NCBI RefSeq assembly: GCF_000306255.2
Contig: NZ_AKWY02000015.1
Location: 65,001 to 109,223, forward strand
Direction: 5' to 3'
Length of the DNA stretch: 44,223 bases
Source: Leptospira noguchii serovar Panama str. CZ214
GTDB taxonomy: Bacteria; Spirochaetota; Leptospiria; Leptospirales; Leptospiraceae
The notes under the pieces are model-generated. The model had not been told where the DNA came from and did no database searches. It saw only the letters and a list, made by a program, of their open reading frames with translations. Numbering within the stretch: the first letter of the stretch is position 1; each line of letters opens with the position of its first letter. Position numbers and translations under genes: made by a program. Below are positions 42,351 through 44,223 of the stretch, one piece after another.

Positions 42351-42993
42351 TTAAAAAATCAATTCTGCGAAGTCATATTTTTTTGTTTCGGATGCAAGTT
42401 TTGGTTTTAAAGTGGAATTGTATCGAATCAATTCTAGAATCGGAATTAGTTGATTTTTAGAATTTTCATAAATTCGCAAAGTTTGGATACTCTTAAGGAA
42501 AGTTTCGAAAGATGCGGTTTTTCCATTAGAGTTGTTGATTAATTAATTTTTCACTTAGTTTCTGTTTCATAGAAACGGTTGATTGAAGCAATTTTGTTAA
42601 TTTTAACTATGGAATTTTTCAACAACTCTATTATATGTAAATGATTTTTTCGTTTTGAATTTGGGGTTCTAATCCCGATTGATACGCTTCTTTAACGATT
42701 GATTTTTTAATCGTATCTAAATCAAATGAATATTTTTTTAGTTGTTTTGCTTCAATTTCAATCTGTATACATTTTTCCTGATATTTTTTAATTTCAAAAA
42801 ATTGAATGTATTTTTCTGCTTTAATGCTATCGATTACGAATTTATCTTCCATTTGACTTTCGTTTAATTTAAAGTGAACATGAATCTTTTTTTGGGGTAG
42901 GCATCCGTTGACAAGAAATGCTAACAAAAATAAGATAGACTTGTTTATTTTTATTATGTAGTTCTTACTGATTCCTGTATATTCGAATACCAT
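42351..42993 (-). pseudogene. Lipoprotein gene split by frameshift and a MITE
   Basis: The minus-strand frame 42993-42631 encodes 120 residues with a lipoprotein signal (NKSILFLLAFLVNGCLPQKK), a strand region and two charged helices, ending NEKIIYI directly before the TA of a family-C MITE. On the other side of the MITE a 58-codon coding-like stretch (42527-42351) reads NGKTASFETFLKSIQTLRIY, then SKNQLIPILELIRYNSTLKP, then ASETKKYDFAELIF and stops. The two parts together would make a protein of about 180 residues. The 102-base net insertion keeps frame, so an additional one-base shift or stop must separate them. The first part could still be made as a short lipoprotein. Both parts are unknown in function. 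Confidence 0.6.
42529..42628. repeat. Family-C MITE copy (long type, 100 bp) inside a gene
   Basis: TA (42527-42528), then GAGTTGTTGATTAATTAATT; right end GGAATTTTTCAACAACTC, then TA (42629-42630). The interior matches 34105-34203. It separates the two coding pieces of the lipoprotein gene at 42351-42993. Confidence 0.9.
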
Positions 42994-43076
42994 AATTTTT
43001 GAAAGTAATTTCTATTTCGAGAACAGAATTTTAGGGTTCTATACTATATTTCTGAGTAATTAAAATTGATTTATAA

Positions 43077-43874
43077 TCATTTTTCTGTCGAAAGTAGATT
43101 CAATTGATCTAAAAAATTGACTGCAAAACTTCCAGGACCTTTTGATATTTTTGCGGATCGTGTTCCTGCAATTGCAAAAATTGCGGACGCGGACGCGGTT
43201 GCTCGTAGAGGATCTTTTTGAATTCCTAAAAAAGATGCGATTACACCTCCTAAGGAACAACCGACTCCGGTTACCTGCGTCATGATAGGATCTCCTCCGC
43301 TGATCGAAATGGTTTCTTTTCCGTTTGTTACGTAATCTATTTCCCCGCTGATTGCAATTACGGCTCCTGTTTTTTCGGCGAGTATTTTAGCAAAAGGTAA
43401 AGCGTCAGAAGAGAGGGCCGTGGAATCAACTCCTTTACCTCCCCCTTCTGTTCCGGCTAACGCTAGTATTTCGGACGCGTTTCCTCGAATTACAGTCGGT
43501 TTGAAATTGAGTAATTCTTTTGCTAATTCTGTTCTAAATCCGAGCGCTCCCACGGCTACTGGATCTAATACCCAGGGCGTTTTTGTTTGATGGGCCGCCG
43601 CCGCCGCGATTTTCATGGCGATTGAATCTTCTGAAGTGACCGTACCTACATTGATCAATAATGCACTTGCAATTTTTGCAAATTCTCCTGCTTCCTCTTT
43701 TGCGATTACCATAGCAGGGGATGAACCTATCGCAAGTAACACGTTAGCAGTCCAATTGGTTACTACTATGTTAGTCATAACATGTGTTAGGGGAGATTGT
43801 TTTCTAAGTTCAAATAGATCTTCTACGATTTCTTTTGCTGGCCAGATTCTTTCTATAATTGTAGTTTTTGACAC
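43077..43874 (-). CDS. thiM: Hydroxyethylthiazole kinase
   Basis: Phosphorylates 4-methyl-5-(2-hydroxyethyl)thiazole, a salvage step toward thiamine phosphate, in the cytoplasm. The 265 residues match throughout: [20 protein letters not shown] and [14 protein letters not shown] near the N-terminus, [50 protein letters not shown] and [19 protein letters not shown], with the conserved cysteine and the ATP-site glycines. No thiE or thiD lies beside it, and the upstream region shows no TPP-riboswitch core. Together with thiL (685-1608) it shows that thiamine salvage and activation occur in this organism. Confidence 0.95.
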   Translation of the reverse strand: MSKTTIIERIWPAKEIVEDLFELRKQSPLTHVMTNIVVTNWTANVLLAIGSSPAMVIAKEEAGEFAKIASALLINVGTVTSEDSIAMKIAAAAAHQTKTPWVLDPVAVGALGFRTELAKELLNFKPTVIRGNASEILALAGTEGGGKGVDSTALSSDALPFAKILAEKTGAVIAISGEIDYVTNGKETISISGGDPIMTQVTGVGCSLGGVIASFLGIQKDPLRATASASAIFAIAGTRSAKISKGPGSFAVNFLDQLNLLSTEK

Positions 43875-43989
43875 GTTTTGATTTTAGAGACGCAATGAAT
43901 CTTGTAAAGAACTTTACTTTTTGATGTCCCCACCCACAAGTATACTTCCAGAAACGCATCTAAAACGAGACTGAAAAGTATAAAAAAAT

Positions 43990-44016
43990 ACTAAAAAACA
44001 TTCTTTTAAGAATCTT
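43990..44016 (-). terminator. Possible terminator of the small gene at 44023
   Basis: On the minus strand ATTCTT and AAGAAT (within 44000-44016) form a short hairpin followed by GTTTTTTAG. The stem is AT-rich but correctly placed after the stop at 44023. Confidence 0.45.
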
Positions 44017-44022
44017 TTTGGT

Positions 44023-44157
44023 TCAAAGTTGAGAAGAATTTCTAAGGTTTGTTTCTCTTTCGAAACGAGATTTCATAGATTTAAGAGCTTCAATAAGTGA
44101 TTGATATTGATGAAAGGAGAGTTTTTCGGAAGGAATTTTGAAGGTTTTTTGAGCCAT
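44023..44157 (-). CDS. Possible 44-residue protein
   Basis: MAQKTFKIPSEKLSFHQYQS, then LIEALKSMKSRFERETNLRN, then SSQL. It is basic, helical and soluble. The frame stays open for about 14 codons upstream of the ATG (IAPYQISLES), so a longer start with a rare codon is possible. A plausible terminator follows the stop. There is no recognisable family and no strong Shine-Dalgarno, so it may be chance. Confidence 0.4.
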   Translation of the reverse strand: MAQKTFKIPSEKLSFHQYQSLIEALKSMKSRFERETNLRNSSQL

Positions 44158-44223
44158 CGATTCCAAAGAAATCTGATACGGTGCAATTTTTATTCACTTG
44201 AGAGAGAAGTATTTTGGTCATTT

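Noticed and set aside
43875..44022. TPP riboswitch upstream of thiM
   Set aside because: I looked for the CTGAGA and ACCTGA-type core on the minus strand and did not see it.

Overview
The window looks like chromosomal DNA of a pathogenic Leptospira, most likely of the L. interrogans group. The evidence is AT-rich sequence, spirochaetal lipoprotein signals with relaxed lipoboxes, a flaA2-flaA1 pair of periplasmic flagellar sheath genes, a very large N-terminally extended GreA, an Ile-Ala tRNA pair with no rRNA genes beside it, and long intergenic stretches filled with short interspersed repeats. Species is inferred from gene content; no database was searched.

Layout. 1-2276: 3' end of rpsG with its terminator, a repeat block, thiL and a secreted YceI-like protein. 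2277-6805: accessory stretch with divergent lipoprotein genes, an Imm7-like orphan gene, a complete IS5-family element (5099-5965) and many repeats. 6806-11088: housekeeping block rplM-rpsI, alaS-yajQ. 11089-14964: Uma2-type nuclease, a secreted protein with a DsbD-alpha-like end, a repeat composite and two overlapping lipoprotein genes. 15057-19870: compact operon of two M16 peptidase-like proteins (one with a zinc site, one without), an RNase Z-like hydrolase and an O-methyltransferase. 20074-22244: secreted helical protein coupled to an N-acetylmuramoyl-L-alanine amidase. 22703-25575: a frameshifted parallel beta-helix lipoprotein, then a gene-poor stretch with a decayed immunity-like gene. 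25585-27519: two Leptospira-type hypotheticals. 28287-29971: flaA2-flaA1. 30168-32948: greA. 33146-35641: one small gene, then repeats and an IS3 remnant. 35642-38824: operon of a cyclic-nucleotide-binding protein, an acyltransferase-3 membrane protein and a beta-propeller lipoprotein. 38892-39052: tRNA-Ile and tRNA-Ala. 40058-41306: three tandem small lipoproteins and a cupin lipoprotein. 41388-44157: crotonase, a broken lipoprotein gene carrying a MITE, thiM and a possible 44-residue protein.

The most distinctive feature is the repeat landscape. I see three families, labelled here for convenience. Family C is a MITE of about 83-100 bp with ends GAGTTGTTGAAAAA, always bordered by TA, with nine recognisable copies plus one degenerate copy. 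Family A is about 267 bp with inverted ends AACGTGAGTTCG. Family B is about 160-190 bp and often abuts A. No transposase in the window has matching ends. Several genes next to these repeats are broken (the lipoprotein at 42351-42993, the IS3 remnant at 34208, the gene at 24686-25028), which suggests that the repeats and gene decay go together.

I did not find a convincing new defence or biosynthetic system. The best candidates for undescribed biology are the cNMP/acyltransferase/propeller operon, the tandem lipoprotein family at 40058-40788, and the mobilisation and function of repeat families A, B and C.
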